A DNA stretch of 64,000 nt. Origin: Hirundichthys speculiger. Lineage: Eukaryota > Chordata > Actinopteri > Beloniformes > Exocoetidae. The position numbers and the translations under genes were made by a program. The notes under the pieces are model-generated. The model was not told the DNA's origin. It made no database searches and saw only the letters and a program-made list of their open reading frames with translations. Positions 45,835 through 57,605 of this stretch are shown here, piece by piece (the first letter of the stretch is position 1; the number at the start of each line of letters is the position of its first letter). The stretch covers positions 601,501 to 665,500 of the forward strand of contig JAGFBZ010000860.1 in NCBI GenBank assembly GCA_018398805.1, in the 5' to 3' direction.

Positions 45835-46140
45835 ATGAAAGCCAGTTTCTTCTATGGGAGAGGGAAAGAGAACAGGGCAGAATTAGCAATGGGTCATCAA
45901 GTGGTTTTACAACCTCCTGAGCACATTTGTAGGAGCAAACCCAACCAAAAAAAAGGCAAAGGTGGAACAAAAAAAAAGAAAGACATGATCCACATTCCGC
46001 GCCCCAACATTGTGTCAGTGTACAGTGAGAGCATGGGAGGAGTGGATCTTCTGGATTCTTTGATAGCCCTCTACCCCACCAAGATCAGGTCCAAGAAATG
46101 TTTCCATCGCATTGTCTTCCACATGCTGGACCTGCCCCTA
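45835..46140 (+). pseudogene. piggyBac-like transposase fragment
   Basis: The plus-strand frame from 45835 runs about 100 codons through NIVSVYSESMGGVDLLDSLI and TKIRSKKCFHRIVFHMLDL. The order MGGVDLxDxLIxLY, then a basic RSKKxxHR, then FHMLDxxxVxAWxLY is that of piggyBac/PGBD transposases near the C-terminal part of the catalytic domain. A lysine-rich stretch comes before. The N-terminal part and most of the catalytic core are missing. Its continuation (VEAWLLYPRD) became the unit of the adjacent minisatellite, after which the frame resumes as CQSQISENAQ near 46710-46740. Confidence 0.8.
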
Positions 46141-46710
46141 GTAGAGGCTCCTCTATCCAAGAGACTGGACCTGGACCTGACCCTAGTAGAGGCATGGCTC
46201 CTCTATCCAAGAGACTGGACCTGGACCTGACCCTAGTAGAGGCATGGCTCCTCTATCCAAGAGACTGGACCTGGACCTGACCCTAGTAGAGGCATGGCTC
46301 CTCTATCCAAGAGACTGGACCTGGACCTGACCCTAGTAGGCATGGCTCCTCTATCCAAGAGACTGGACCTGGACCTGACCCTAGGCATGCTCCTCTATCT
46401 AAGACCTGGACCTGGACCTGACCCTAGTAGAGGCATGGCTCCTCTATCCAAGAGACTGGACCTGGACCTGACCCTAGTAGAGGCATGGCTCCTCTATCCA
46501 AGAGACTGGACCTGGACCTGACCCTAGTAGAGGCATGGCTCCTCTATCTAAGAGACTGGACCTGGACCTGACCCTAGTAGAGGCATGGCTCCTCTATCCA
46601 GAGACTGGACCTGACCCTATTGACCCTTTTAGAGGCATGGCTCCTCTATCCAAGAGACTGGACCTGGACCTGACCCTAGTAGAGGCATGGCTCCTCTATC
46701 CAAGAGACTG
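46130..46710 (+). repeat. 50-bp minisatellite grown out of piggyBac coding sequence
   Basis: CTCCTCTATC recurs at 46148, 46198, 46248, 46298, 46346, 46390, 46439, 46489, 46539, 46589, 46641 and 46691, i.e. twelve copies with a main period of 50 and variants of 44-52 bp. The unit (GGCATGGCTCCTCTATCC, AAGAGACTGGACCTGG, ACCTGACCCTAGTAGA) encodes VEAWLLYPRD in one frame, the expected continuation of the transposase. Because 50 is not a multiple of three, the frame rotates from unit to unit. Confidence 0.93.
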
Positions 46711-47575
46711 CCAGTCCCAGATCTCAGAAAATGCCCAACTAAATATTGGGTTTTACATTTCACTAAGTATAAGTAGGATTTGTTTAGTCTTGTTTTCAAT
46801 AAAATTATGTTTTGAGAGAAAATTTAAATTTTATGGTACTTTCCATATTTGCGCAGTGTTGCCATATTGCAACAATATACCAACCTTTAAAAAAGATTTT
46901 TTTTTTTTTTTAAATATTTCCATTATTTAAGCAATTTTAAGTAATAAAAACACATTAAACATTTTTATCATGTTTAAATAATAATTCATGCAACAGTGAT
47001 TTTTAAATGAAAGTGCCTGGCCTTAAAATTAAACATTTGAATTTAGTATTCTGGTTTTCACTGCAGATTTCTCTCTTTTTTTGTTATTTTTGTTTTGGAA
47101 GAAATGCAGTTGAAAGTTAGAAATGAGACTCTACAAACAGTAATATTTACTTAATTTGCCAAAAGACTAGCGCAGCAGATGGTTGCAATGTCAACACTGA
47201 GTTTGCACCTAAAAAAAAAGGTTCCCGAGTGAACGTCTCCAACCGCTCGTGCCGTGCACATCACCATTACTCACCATTTAAGTGTTTGCTCTGGAGAAAC
47301 TGAATGGAAACGTCCAGCTCACGGCAACCCACTGCTTGCATGTTTGCTGTTAACCTCTCATAGCCCCTGGGATTTGCCAGTAGTGTGATTTTAAGTAAAT
47401 TAGAAGCAACTAAGATCAACAGCAAAAAAGTGGATTATACAATGTTAGTCTGAACATTGTATGGACATTTTAAAACCTTTTTCCACTGGCTGTGTTGTTG
47501 GAATCTGAGGTGTCTTTACAGTCTATCGGCCTACAGTATATAGGTATAAAAAGTATAGTAAATGTATAAAAAAAT

Positions 47576-48712
47576 TAGGGCTGGGCAACGATTAAAATTT
47601 TTAATCGTGATTAATCGCATTATTTCCCTGATTAATCACGATTAATCGCATTGTATAAGCAAAATCAAATAATGAATTCAAAAGTAGTGTTAAGGTCACT
47701 TTTATTTAAATGTTCTGCTGCCATATGAACTAAAGTGCCATAACATTTGTTGTTCAAACACTTTTAACATCAGCACTTGTCAGTAACACATATTTAGTGT
47801 AAATCTCATCTTAAAAAATGTCAAATAAAATAAAGCTTATTGCCACTGGCAGGGCATTAATGTCATCCTGTTTTTATAAAAATAAAAAAAAACGTCTATA
47901 CACAAAATCCAACAAAATGATTGTGGCTCAGCACAATCAGAACATTAAAACAGGTAATTTCTGAGGTAACAGCAGAAACTTTTAATGGGGAGTTTAACTT
48001 GTCAGTTGTTACAAATAACCTTGTTTCTGTTGAATCCTCCGTCTGGGAGAACTTTAAAATGAAAATGTCCATGTTAAAGTTCAGTAACTTTACCAATCAG
48101 TGTGTCATTCATTCTTTCCATTTTCATTTGTCAATCAAAAATTAAAAAAATTAAAAAGTGACATTTTATTACGTTTTTCGTTTTTTAATCTAACACAAAA
48201 CAATGAAAAAATGTCATTTTTTAAAAATATTTCAATTTTAGACTTGGATCAAAAATACAAAATTAAAAAAGGGGCCACAGGACTGAATTTGTTTTATAAT
48301 GGAGGACTGGACTTTCTGTTGTCATTACACATCTGTGCCACTAGATGGAGCCGCACTGCAGTAACCAGCTAGAGAACAGCAGGACAGTGAACACATGGAG
48401 CAGATCTGATGGAACATGGAGGAATGACGCCAAAGTTTTGTTGCAGTCCAGAATTTTTTTCCAGACAGAATTGTTAATATTGCTACCTGACTTGCTACCT
48501 GAACTGTAAAGTTCACAGATTTTTTTACCGTTCTCCATGTCTGTTTTAGCTTTTCCTTATGTTTACTGTTTTCTGGTTCCGCAGCAGCCAGAAACAGACT
48601 TTTCAAAACAAAAGCATGTGAGCAACATGCGTTAACGCGTGAAAAAATGAATGTCAACGTTAATAAATTAATGTGTTAATGCGATAATAACACGTTCACT
48701 TGCCCATCCCTA
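47576..48712 (-). mobile_element. hAT-type element, inverted partner of 43346-44691
   Basis: Begins TAGGGCTGGGCAACGATT and ends CACTTGCCCATCCCTA. It aligns in reverse to the element at 43346 over nearly its whole length, without the SINE. No clear 8-bp target duplication is visible, and a poly-T run follows the right end. Confidence 0.85.
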
Positions 48713-48718
48713 CACCCG

Positions 48719-48846
48719 TTTTTTTTTTTTTTTTTTTTCTGGTTATCCAAGCATTCAGGTCCAGCCCTTGTTTGCATGCCCTTCTGCTTTGTGGATTTCC
48801 ATCCATCCATCCATCCATCCATCCATCCATCCATCCATCCATCCAT
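48719..48846 (+). repeat. Poly-T run and (ATCC)n microsatellite
   Basis: T run at 48719-48738, then about 12 CCAT/ATCC units at 48799-48846. Confidence 0.95.
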
Positions 48847-49642
48847 TTTTTAGTGGAATGGCACTTTCAGAGTCTTAAACTGAAGCCTTTGTAATATTCC
48901 AATAGCACATGAAAACAAATGCTCAATCTGTCACTTAAAATAAACCCCATCCAGTGTATCATCTGGATCACACGGACTGATTTTCTTTATTGCTTTTCCG
49001 AGCTTGTGAGTGACTTATTGCATCAGAGACCCAAAGAAAACCATGCGGATGGCATGTTTTCTTTTCCCTCAGGGAGCTTGGAGTGGAAAATCCTTGTGAG
49101 GAAACAATTTGTACCACTCCTATGGGCCAGTGATGCATTAAAAAGCTTCTCCCGGGATGCACAACATGTAATGTGCTAAAACAGAAGTAGGCTCTTAACT
49201 CTGGCTTGACTTTAGATAGCTGATTAATTTTTATGTGGTGGAGTACTATTTGAATACTCCTCAAAATATGATGAGTTGCGCCTCTGGTGTGCACGTTTGA
49301 GAAGGGTCATTACTCTGATTGAGGGAAAGATGCTACAAGGGTGGAAAAAAACACCCATTAATCATGCTTTTGTTGTTTTGGCAGTTGACTTGTCAGGATG
49401 CATGGCATGGGTGTCAAACGGGTGGCCTCCTGTGTAGTTACTGTGGAGAAATTTATGAGGAGGCAGTGCAGCGCCGGCCTGGTGATGCTGTAATTCAAAG
49501 AATCCTGGGACAAGTGGTGTCATTGTGATAAGAAGCAGATGTATGAGGTCACCAGACATGATCAGGCTCCTTGAAATGAGGCAGTCAAAGGACATGAATC
49601 TTTTAGTCTTTGTGATTCTTGTGTTTTAGATAATCAGTAATC

Positions 49643-49828
49643 CGGGGGTGCCCAATCCTGGTCCTGGAGAGCCCCTATCCAGCAGGTTTGAGATGTTTCC
49701 CTGCTTTGGGACACCGTGATACAAGTGGCTGTGTCATCAACAGACTTGTGCAGACTTTGATGACAACCTGATAATGACCATTAATTAGAATCAGGTGTGT
49801 TGAAGCTGGGAAAACTTGTTGGATAGGC
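49643..49828 (+). repeat. MITE-like repeat with CCTGGTCCTGGAGAGCC end
   Basis: GGGGTGCCCAATCCTGGTCC, AGATGTTTCCCTGCTT and AATCAGGTGTGTTGAAGC are landmarks of a frequent fish hairpin-like MITE; the two halves are partly inverted copies (CAGCAGGTTTGAGATG near the left; TTGTTGGATAG at the right). Borders are approximate. Confidence 0.6.
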
Positions 49829-50809
49829 AGTGTTGGGGAAGTTCACTTTCTACACTAACTATTTAAGTTCATAGTTCACAGAAATTAAAATGATCTAGTT
49901 CAGTTCACCATTTCGTGCATTTGGTACCAGTGCACCAGTAGGGTTTAACTACTTAATCCACCATGACATTATAATCATACAAGCCACCTATACAAACAAC
50001 ACAATATAACAAGAAGAGGGCGCTGCGTAATGTAGAGATTACACATCACTGTATTACTTGCATACGATTTTATTCGCTTGAGGTCAGAGGATGTCCAGTC
50101 AGCATTTGCGGTAGATGTGGGAATAGTTACGGCCACGGTTGGATGGGAGAATTTATTTCCGATATGTCTAAAACTGCTGGTGGTCGAGGAGGGACAGAAA
50201 CATTAAATGTTCCTGATCTATAAATCGGTTCTCTAACTGGCAGATAAGGTTTTCCAGAACACTGTCGTGGAGTTTCTTGAACTGTCCGCGTATCCCTCCA
50301 TGTGCTGGCCCTCTCCTTGCGCTCGGAGCACCCGAGATGCGCTCAGTGAAAGGTAGACGTCATCGTATATGTTCCTCTCTGCGCAATAGTGTCAAAAAAT
50401 TCTTTCACCCCGACAGGCAAAATTGCTCATCCAATGATTTGTTCTGCAGTATTTTAAAAACATCAGCTGCGCCGTTGCGTTACTGACATCTGTCGTCTTG
50501 TCTACCCTGCTGAGAACATGTTCCCGCAGTTATGGTCGCTACCCGCAAAACACCTACAAGGGCAATAAAATCCCCAAATAAGTTTAGCCAGATGTTGTTT
50601 TGGACACTATGGCCTTGATTGTACACCTCCCGCTACCCGCAAATTGCGGGTTTAGGAACCTCCGCTAACTGCTAATGCAATCTTCCGCTCACTAAAGTCG
50701 CTACCCATTATGCTGACTTGCTTACTCACATTTTAGGTGTGTACTCACATGGGCGTGTCTTTTGCCCTTTCCGCAAACTCGGTATCTTGCGATGGTCAGA
50801 CCACCTGCT

Positions 50810-50848
50810 ACCCGCAACCCGCAAGTTTGTGGGTACCGGGTTGCGGGT
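50810..50848. other. 12-bp perfect inverted repeat of ACCCGC motifs
   Basis: ACCCGCAACCCG (50810-50821) pairs with CGGGTTGCGGGT (50837-50848). The surrounding 50630-51060 has many more ACCCGC/GCGGGT words in both orientations, suggesting one unclassified transposon or palindromic repeat. Confidence 0.8.
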
Positions 50849-51161
50849 TGCGCAACCTGCTCTTAAAGGCAATGGCTACTGAGACACTGATTGGTTTAAC
50901 AGGTGGAACGCCCTAACCACTCCCGTGCATAATATAGCGGGTAGCGCAGGTGGGATAGCGGGTTTCGGAAGGTGGAAGATTCTTTGCGGGGGATCGCCCC
51001 TCCCACTACCCGCTATCCCTTTAGCAGATCTGGCGGGAGATCGGGCCCAATATCTCCCCGACACTACACTGCTGGCTTTCATGGAGGGGCTGAACGGTCT
51101 GATGAAACGTTTTGGGAACATCCATGAAAATTAAAAAAGACATTTGTGATAGACTGAAGCT

Positions 51162-51266
<105 letters not shown>

Positions 51267-52134
51267 GACCTGGATGACTCCTCAAGACTAAATACGTCTT
51301 CAGTAAGAGAGATGATTAAACATGGATACATCAGAAGGCGCTCACATTTGTTTTCCTGTGAGAAAAACAAAACAAAACAAATGTCACATTTTAGTTTTCT
51401 GCCTTTAGTTCAGTTTGCTTTAAAATTTAAATCTTTCTTTGGCAAAGCTTTGTTTAGTCAAGCAGCCTGCTGAGCAGAATGTTTAACTGCTGCATAGCCT
51501 GAGTTTACCTTTTAGGCTATTATGCAAACATAAGAGAAGTGTTCAATCCCTTTCTCATCCTTGTGGTATTAAAAAAAGAAAAGAAGCATGTGGCGTTGAC
51601 TAATGTCTTCTCACATTAGTTCAGGTTTGAATTCATGAAATCTACCACACACTTACCACGGATCCCTCATCGCTTTTGGGAGCTTGTCAAGATTCAGAAC
51701 TGTCTAATGCATTTTTAACATTACGCCATAATTCAAATGCAGCGATGATGAATATCACAGTTTAAATTGTTTCTAAAGGAAGGAAAGGCTTTGAGAGACT
51801 GCGAGCGCCCCCCCCCCCCAGACCCCAGTTCTGTATTACAGACTGTCGCAGAACATGACAGACAGACGGGAAGTAAGTTGCCTGAAACACATGCAGCTCA
51901 TTAGCTGGTGTTCTGCAGAAAGAGGATCGTTTGGTTTGACTTGTGTCTCTCATTGTTTCAAAACAGTTGTGTTCACTTGCAGGAAAATGGCATTTCACTG
52001 CCGACTAGAGAAGCGAGGCTGATACCAACCAGCGTTTCATCGGTCTACTTTGGTGTTAGTTGTGTTTGGTCACAGTTAGACGTTACGGTTACATATTAAT
52101 AGATATTACCGTATTGATCCAAATATATTCTAGA

Positions 52135-52555
52135 AATCTGACCATCTCACCTCAGTGCTGCTACCTGCATCTGTCTATGTAGTCATAACATTCAGTCTTT
52201 TGTGTGCTCTCCCCTCTCTATCCTCCATCCTCTCTCTGTCCTGTTCTCCTCTCTTTTTCTTTCTTTATCCAGCTGGTCTTCATCAGGAAGGTCCCCCATA
52301 TGATCCAGGTCCTGATCAAGGTTTCTTCCTCTTAAAGTGGAGATTTTTTCTTTTTTTCTTGCCACTGTTTGGCTTAAAGGTTTTTTTCTCCTGCTGTGGG
52401 AGTTTTTACCTGCCATTATCCTTGATTTGGATTTAATATTATAATTTTACTTATTGATACTTGCTCAGGGGTCATGATTTTGGTCTCTGTAAAGCACCTA
52501 GAGAAAATTGGCATTTTAACGGACACTATACAAATAAAATTGAAATTGAAATCAG
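52135..52555 (+). repeat. GATCCAGGTCCTG-family repeat, copy R3
   Basis: TATGATCCAGGTCCTGATC, TTGCCACTGTTTGGCTTAAA, TTTACCTGCCATTATCCTTG and a tail CTATACAAATAAAATTGAAA followed by another TTGAAA. Confidence 0.8.
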
Positions 52556-52770
52556 ACTCTCTTATAATCGAGGTCCAGACTTTTCTATTGTAATTACACC
52601 TCTGTGCCTCTAGATGGAGCTGCACCAAAGTAACCAGTAAGAATGGAGCATCACAGTGACAGGTGCAGCAGGATCTGATGATAAATGGAGGAACCACATG
52701 GCCGTGTTGAACAAAGGGGTTTGAAAGTTTTGTTACAGTCCTTAATTTTGTTTTTACAGACTGAATTATT
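52556..52770 (-). repeat. Diverged fragment of the 43346/47576 hAT family
   Basis: ACCTCTGTGCCTCTAGATGG, AGCTGCACCAAAGTAACCAG and GTTTTGTTACAGTCC match, with differences, the part near 48320-48470. Confidence 0.65.
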
Positions 52771-52894
52771 AATGTTGTTCTTGAAATTGAATATAACTCA
52801 ACTTTGATGGTTATGCAGTTATTGACATCGTTATGTAACTACATGGTTGTTGCTTATTCACTGAGAAGAGAATAAAGTTTATTAAACAGTACTA

Positions 52895-53507
52895 CAGTGA
52901 TCCCTTATTTATCACGGTTAATGGGGACCGGCGCCCCCCCGCGAAGATCAAAATCCCTGAACGGGAGCCGGAGCCCTCCGAGCCTAAATAATGTGTTTAA
53001 AATATGTTAAAAAAACGTAAAAAAGTAGTGAGTCACTGCAGCGAAACAAGACAAAGGCTCAACTGTGGTCTTTCTGTTACCTTCACAGCCTCTGGTCTCT
53101 GAACCGTAGTAAAGAAACCGCTGGTATTGTGCTATTTTTGGCTCGTAATTAGCAGCTAACACGCTAACAACAACAAAACAAAAAGTCCAGTTTTCTCTGC
53201 ATGGAACGAGCACTTTATTCTGGCACTGCAGGAACTTGTAACATCACACAGGTTGTATTGTTGGGCTCCTGTCGGTTAACAGAGAATGTAAATCTATACA
53301 CGCTGGGCTGCTGTTGATGCTCACTACACTTTTCATCTAACCCCGTTTTCATTCTGCCGTCCCACGACACACACACTACATTACCCATAAGGCCCTACCA
53401 TTACCCATAAGGCCATCTTCTTAAAGGGGCCAGGCTGGCTCACAACATTTCTTCGCTGTGAGAAAACGCGCACAACATCCTGTGATGTTTCCGTGATTTT
53501 TTTCTTG
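52895..53507 (-). mobile_element. pogo/Tigger-like MITE, copy 4 (one end missing)
   Basis: Left end CAGTGATCCCTTATTTATC after TA; the right end breaks off after TTCCGTGATTTTTTTC, about 80 bp short of a full copy. It carries the shared frame on minus (53213-53007). Confidence 0.88.
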
Positions 53508-54531
53508 ACCTTACCTTCAGTATGGTTCCATACTTCCTAAAAAAGATGACATTATTCAAATGTTTGACAATACAGCAGAATGTTATCTCTGTGTGAGTTT
53601 TTTCTATAAATATTGTAGAATAAAAAGTAGTTTCATGAATAACCTCATTGTCTTAATCATATTTGTAAAATTATTCACAGCTTTCACTGCGTGAACGCTA
53701 TCAGTACAAAACAACTAGAGAAGTAGAGGATTAACATCTTCCCTCACCTTCGTTGAAGCACAAGATTTGGATATGTGGAAAAATATTTTCATGATCGTGC
53801 TGCTTTTACCTGTTCCAACTTTTTATTTTTTGCTTGTTCTTTATGAAACTCCACAGTATGCGAGACCATCTTCCAGATTAATGAGTTCTTTTGAGTCATT
53901 ATTTAGACTGTACAGACTCTGTCTCAGTTTCTGTCATCCAAAGTACAACTGCTGTCAGGAATAACAAAGCAGGAGACTTCATGACCTCTCCGGCAGGGGA
54001 AAAAAAACTAACTCATTATTTGTATCATCTCCCTCTTTCCCCAGCATTCTAAAAGAAAAAGAACTTTCAGTGTTATTTTAGTAAAATAACCAAATCCGTC
54101 TGTCCTCCTTTTCCTCTTTCTCACTACCTCCATCTGTTCCTCCCTCCCTCGTTTCTTGCAGTGGCTTTTTTCCACTCCGTTTCTCTCTTTTCCTCTCACT
54201 CTGTCTCTCTCCTCATCAGCTAGCCCAGTTTTTCTGCTTCCAGCTGCATTAAAGTAAATAGGTAATTAATCTATGCCTCGGGGGCAAACTGCTGCACATA
54301 CCAACCCTGCAGCTTGCCCACGGGCTCCAAAGACAGACAGAAGGAAAGCGGGAAGTAAAGCGAGGGCTGTAACTTATCAAACACTTCTAAAACCCACCTG
54401 CAGAACCTGCAGTATACTCTACCAAAATAATAAAGAATAAGTGGATGAACCGACATGCTGGGAGAACCACGTGTTTGGTCTTTTTTCTGTGCACAAGCGC
54501 TAATTTTGTCTGTGGAGACTCATCCAGTCAC

Positions 54532-54612
54532 CTGCAGCAATGGAAGCCAGGCGGACGTAGTCGGAGCCCCTCTCCTCTGGTTCATACGGGTAATCCTCCA
54601 CCAGGCTGAGTC
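54532..54612 (-). CDS. gfra4: GFRA4-like receptor, exon B (81-bp linker exon)
   Basis: Found by looking for the linker between domains 1 and 2. The acceptor is CCCCTGTGTTGGCAG (AG at 54614-54613) and the donor is GCTGCAG|GTGACT (GT at 54531-54530). The exon begins GA, completing the Gly codon started in exon A, has 26 whole codons and ends in one G completed to Glu by exon C. It encodes LSLVEDYPYEPEERGSDYVR followed by LASIAA. GFRA1 and GFRA2 have a same-sized exon with the core SPYEPVxSRLSDIFRxxxxxS, so PYEP and the following acidic/hydrophobic block are the family landmark; DYVRLAS is unlike GFRA1. It is too short to appear as a long open frame. Phase 1-1 agreement on both sides is strong support. 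Confidence 0.93.
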
Positions 54613-54736
54613 CTGCCAACACAGGGGACAAAGGGAAGCTTCTGTCAAACGACAACACCAAAAAAGTTTTTTTTTTCTCAACTTCAGATGCTGCACTTTC
54701 AGGGTCCTAAATATGGACTCATAACACCGCGTAAAG

Positions 54737-55114
54737 CAGCTGTTCCCAAACTTCAGAATACCAAGGCCCAATTTGAAATGTGAAAGATATCCGCGGCCCA
54801 CCCGAACCTTTAATCACAACTGTGGTCAACATACAGGACTAGACGCAATGTTCTGATATTAATGTAAGGGCTCAACAAATAAGCTGACACTTGTCATATT
54901 AAATCAAGAATAGAATAACACTTAACTGGTTTGTTTTATTACTTCTTAGTGTTTTTTTAATCATTTCATGAATATTTTACAGTAATTAAAAAGATATTTA
55001 AAAAAGATCTAGGATTAAAAACATATTTGTTTAACTTTAATGACCTCTCACAGCCCACCTGCAGTACCACGACGGACCACCAGGGGGCTGCAGCCCACAC
55101 TTTGGGAATCACTG
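54737..55114 (+). mobile_element. hAT MITE with perfect target duplication, next to exon B
   Basis: Ends CAGCTGTTCCCAAACTTC and TTTGGGAATCACTG. The 8-bp duplication GCGTAAAG is perfect (54729-54736 and 55115-55122). Length is 378 bp, with no coding sequence. The sub-terminal CCACCAGGGGGCTGC resembles a CTCF motif. Its gene-proximal end lies 125 bp upstream of exon B on the gene strand. Confidence 0.93.
55077..55091 (+). promoter_or_regulatory. CTCF-like motif in the hAT MITE
   Basis: CCACCAGGGGGCTGC fits the core CCASYAGRKGGC of vertebrate CTCF sites. It is brought in by the transposon. Occupancy is unknown. Confidence 0.45.
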
Positions 55115-56605
55115 GCGTAAAGCATTTTGACTTAAAATGCTCAATTGGCCTTTTGCGCTGTTGGTTATCATGTGGATAAACTTAGACGAGCTTTAACATG
55201 ATGCCTCCTAAACCAGGAAATGTTGAGTTTAACCCACGGCTGCATTTAAAGGTAAACGTGATGACAGTTGGACTAGTGTTCTGACCTCAGTAAAAGATGT
55301 TTGATAAAAGGTTTAAAAAGAAATTTATAATATATGTGATTAAACATTTGATAATTCATTGGTTGTATTTCATGTTAAAAGTACAAGCTAAGAAGAGAGA
55401 CTTCCATTCGGCATTAGTTTACCTGTACTTTCACGTAATGGCATAGTCTTTGGTTGCAATGTATTCTGGGTAACAAGGAAGTCCAGAGAACGTGTTGTCA
55501 GTAAGCCTGTTCCTGTGCCTTACATCTCACCCAAACCTCCGAAAACAATGGCTGTAAATTCAATATATGTTTAAAAGCTAATGCAATAAGATTGTATCAT
55601 TTTATTGGTTTTATAAGCTCTGTTAGTGGTCGTTTTTTGTACATGTTTATTGCCAGGAAATAGACCTAGCCCATGCACTCCACTTGCCTGTTCAAACGAA
55701 TTAGCATAACAATGCTTATATTCACGTGCATTAACAGTCAAATTACCATATCAATGGATCGAAGTAACTGTCAATACATCTTTTGACCTTTGGTTAAGTT
55801 TGCAAGTGTTTCCTGAAGTATTTATTTTTCCAATACAAACTGATGTATATTTTTCTATTTGTGTTATACATTTCACTCAACCTTTTCAAACCACAATGTT
55901 TAATTGTAAGCTGTCTTAAGAGGACCGTAATAAAGGAGCAAGACGCTCGGATCCTGGCTGGTAAAAAGAGTTTGGCTTGCTGTTCATCTACGTTAACATA
56001 CGCCGAGTATCTATGCTAAAATCTCAAGATTTACTCCTCAGAGTCAGTGTACCTTACATAAAATTGATTCTTATATAAAAATGATTTCACATCCACCAAA
56101 TAATAGGTGCTAACTATAATAAATAAAGGACATGTGTCGGATCCTGCCATAAATAAGGGGTTAGCTGTCGTGATGATTATTTCTCAAGCTTCTAATCAAA
56201 CGCTGACTGACAGCTTCAGTCATAATTATTGACATGTACTGACACTTTTATGGACACGTTGAAGTTACACAGACAAACATGATGTACAAGAGCATCACAG
56301 TATCCTCCATGAGGCCCGTTTCCTTCAGTCATGAGGTCCTGCTGAAAACTTCAACACTGCTGCTGAAGCTGACGGCGCTGACAGAGTCAGAGCTGCATTT
56401 TTCCACATTTCCAGCCTGGATTAACTGTGTTTCTGCACCATGAAAGGAAAATCTGTTTCACACAGCGAGATACAAGACTTCAGTGGTTGACAGCTGGATA
56501 AATTCTCAGATTTTACCAGCCTGAAATTACAAATGTTCATGAAACTTTACAAGTTAAACCATTTTTGGCATATGGAAAGGATACCAAAGCTAAAGCCAAT
56601 CATTC

Positions 56606-56621
56606 AACAGGGGGCGCTATA
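56606..56621 (+). promoter_or_regulatory. CTCF-like motif
   Basis: TCAACAGGGGGCGCTA matches the 3' half (AGGGGGCGCTA) of the CTCF consensus well and the 5' half with one or two changes. Confidence 0.4.
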
Positions 56622-57339
56622 ACAAGAGCTGCATTTGACCTCATCCTCAAAAACGTAAAAGGCTACGTCTTTTTCTTTTAATATCTCGGAATATCTTAAA
56701 CTATTCAAACATTCAAACTATTTCTGGCTTAATAGATTTCTAACTTTCCAAGCAATGAAAGTGAAAGTAAAAATGAACAAGTCTGAGGCTTTTCGTGACA
56801 GTGCTGATGAAAACGTTGCTAAAAGCATTTTGATTGGGAAATCCTCATCAAAGTTTTGCTCTCACAACACTTCGGTCGTGGCCTGAAGATACTCTTTGGT
56901 CGGCATCTTCTGACGGTAAGGCATTTGCCGATTGTGCTAGTAAAAGTGGCATATTATGCTAGTGGCAGTGCTCGTTTTTTGCCCAAATTATGCTCAAATT
57001 ATGCTAGCTTTTCAATATTATGCTACTTTAAAAAAAAATTATTCTGTGCACAAACTTCACAACTCACAAGACAAGTTTGAAAATGTATTTTATTAACCCT
57101 GGCCTGACATTCTGGGCCCAGTTGTTCAAAACCTGGGTAATTTTATCCGGTCGTTAGGCCTATATGGCGGATAAATCTGCTATCCAGCGGATAGTTATCC
57201 AGCGAACAAAAAATAAGGTTACACAAAGCCTGGATAGTGTGGAGGATAACTATCCGTGCATAGCTTGCTAACCATCGCCTGTAGCAGAGCATGACACAGT
57301 TTGCGCAAGGTTTTGCACTCAAATGGCCCTCCAGTTACC

Positions 57340-57605
57340 ATGGTTTTTCTTTTTCTTTCTTTACCCGGCTGGCCTTCAGCAGGAAGGTCCCTGCATATGA
57401 TCCAGGTCCTGCTCAAGGTTTCTTCCACTTAAGGAGTTTTTTCTTGCCACTGTTTAGCTTAAAGGTTTTTTTCTCCCACTGTGGGAGTTTTTTTTTACCT
57501 GCCATTATCTTTGATTAGGATTTAATATTATAATGGGTCTCTGTAAAGCACCTAGAGACAACTGGCATTGTAACAGACGCCATACAAATATAACTGAAAT
57601 GAATT
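57340..57605 (+). repeat. GATCCAGGTCCTG-family repeat, copy R4
   Basis: CATATGATCCAGGTCCTGCT, CCACTGTTTAGCTTAAAGG, TTTACCTGCCATTATC and the terminal ACGCCATACAAATATAACTG. Confidence 0.78.

Noticed and set aside
46130..46710. CRISPR-like regular repeats
   Set aside because: The units are directly adjacent with no spacers, and the context is a eukaryotic transposon relic; it is a minisatellite.
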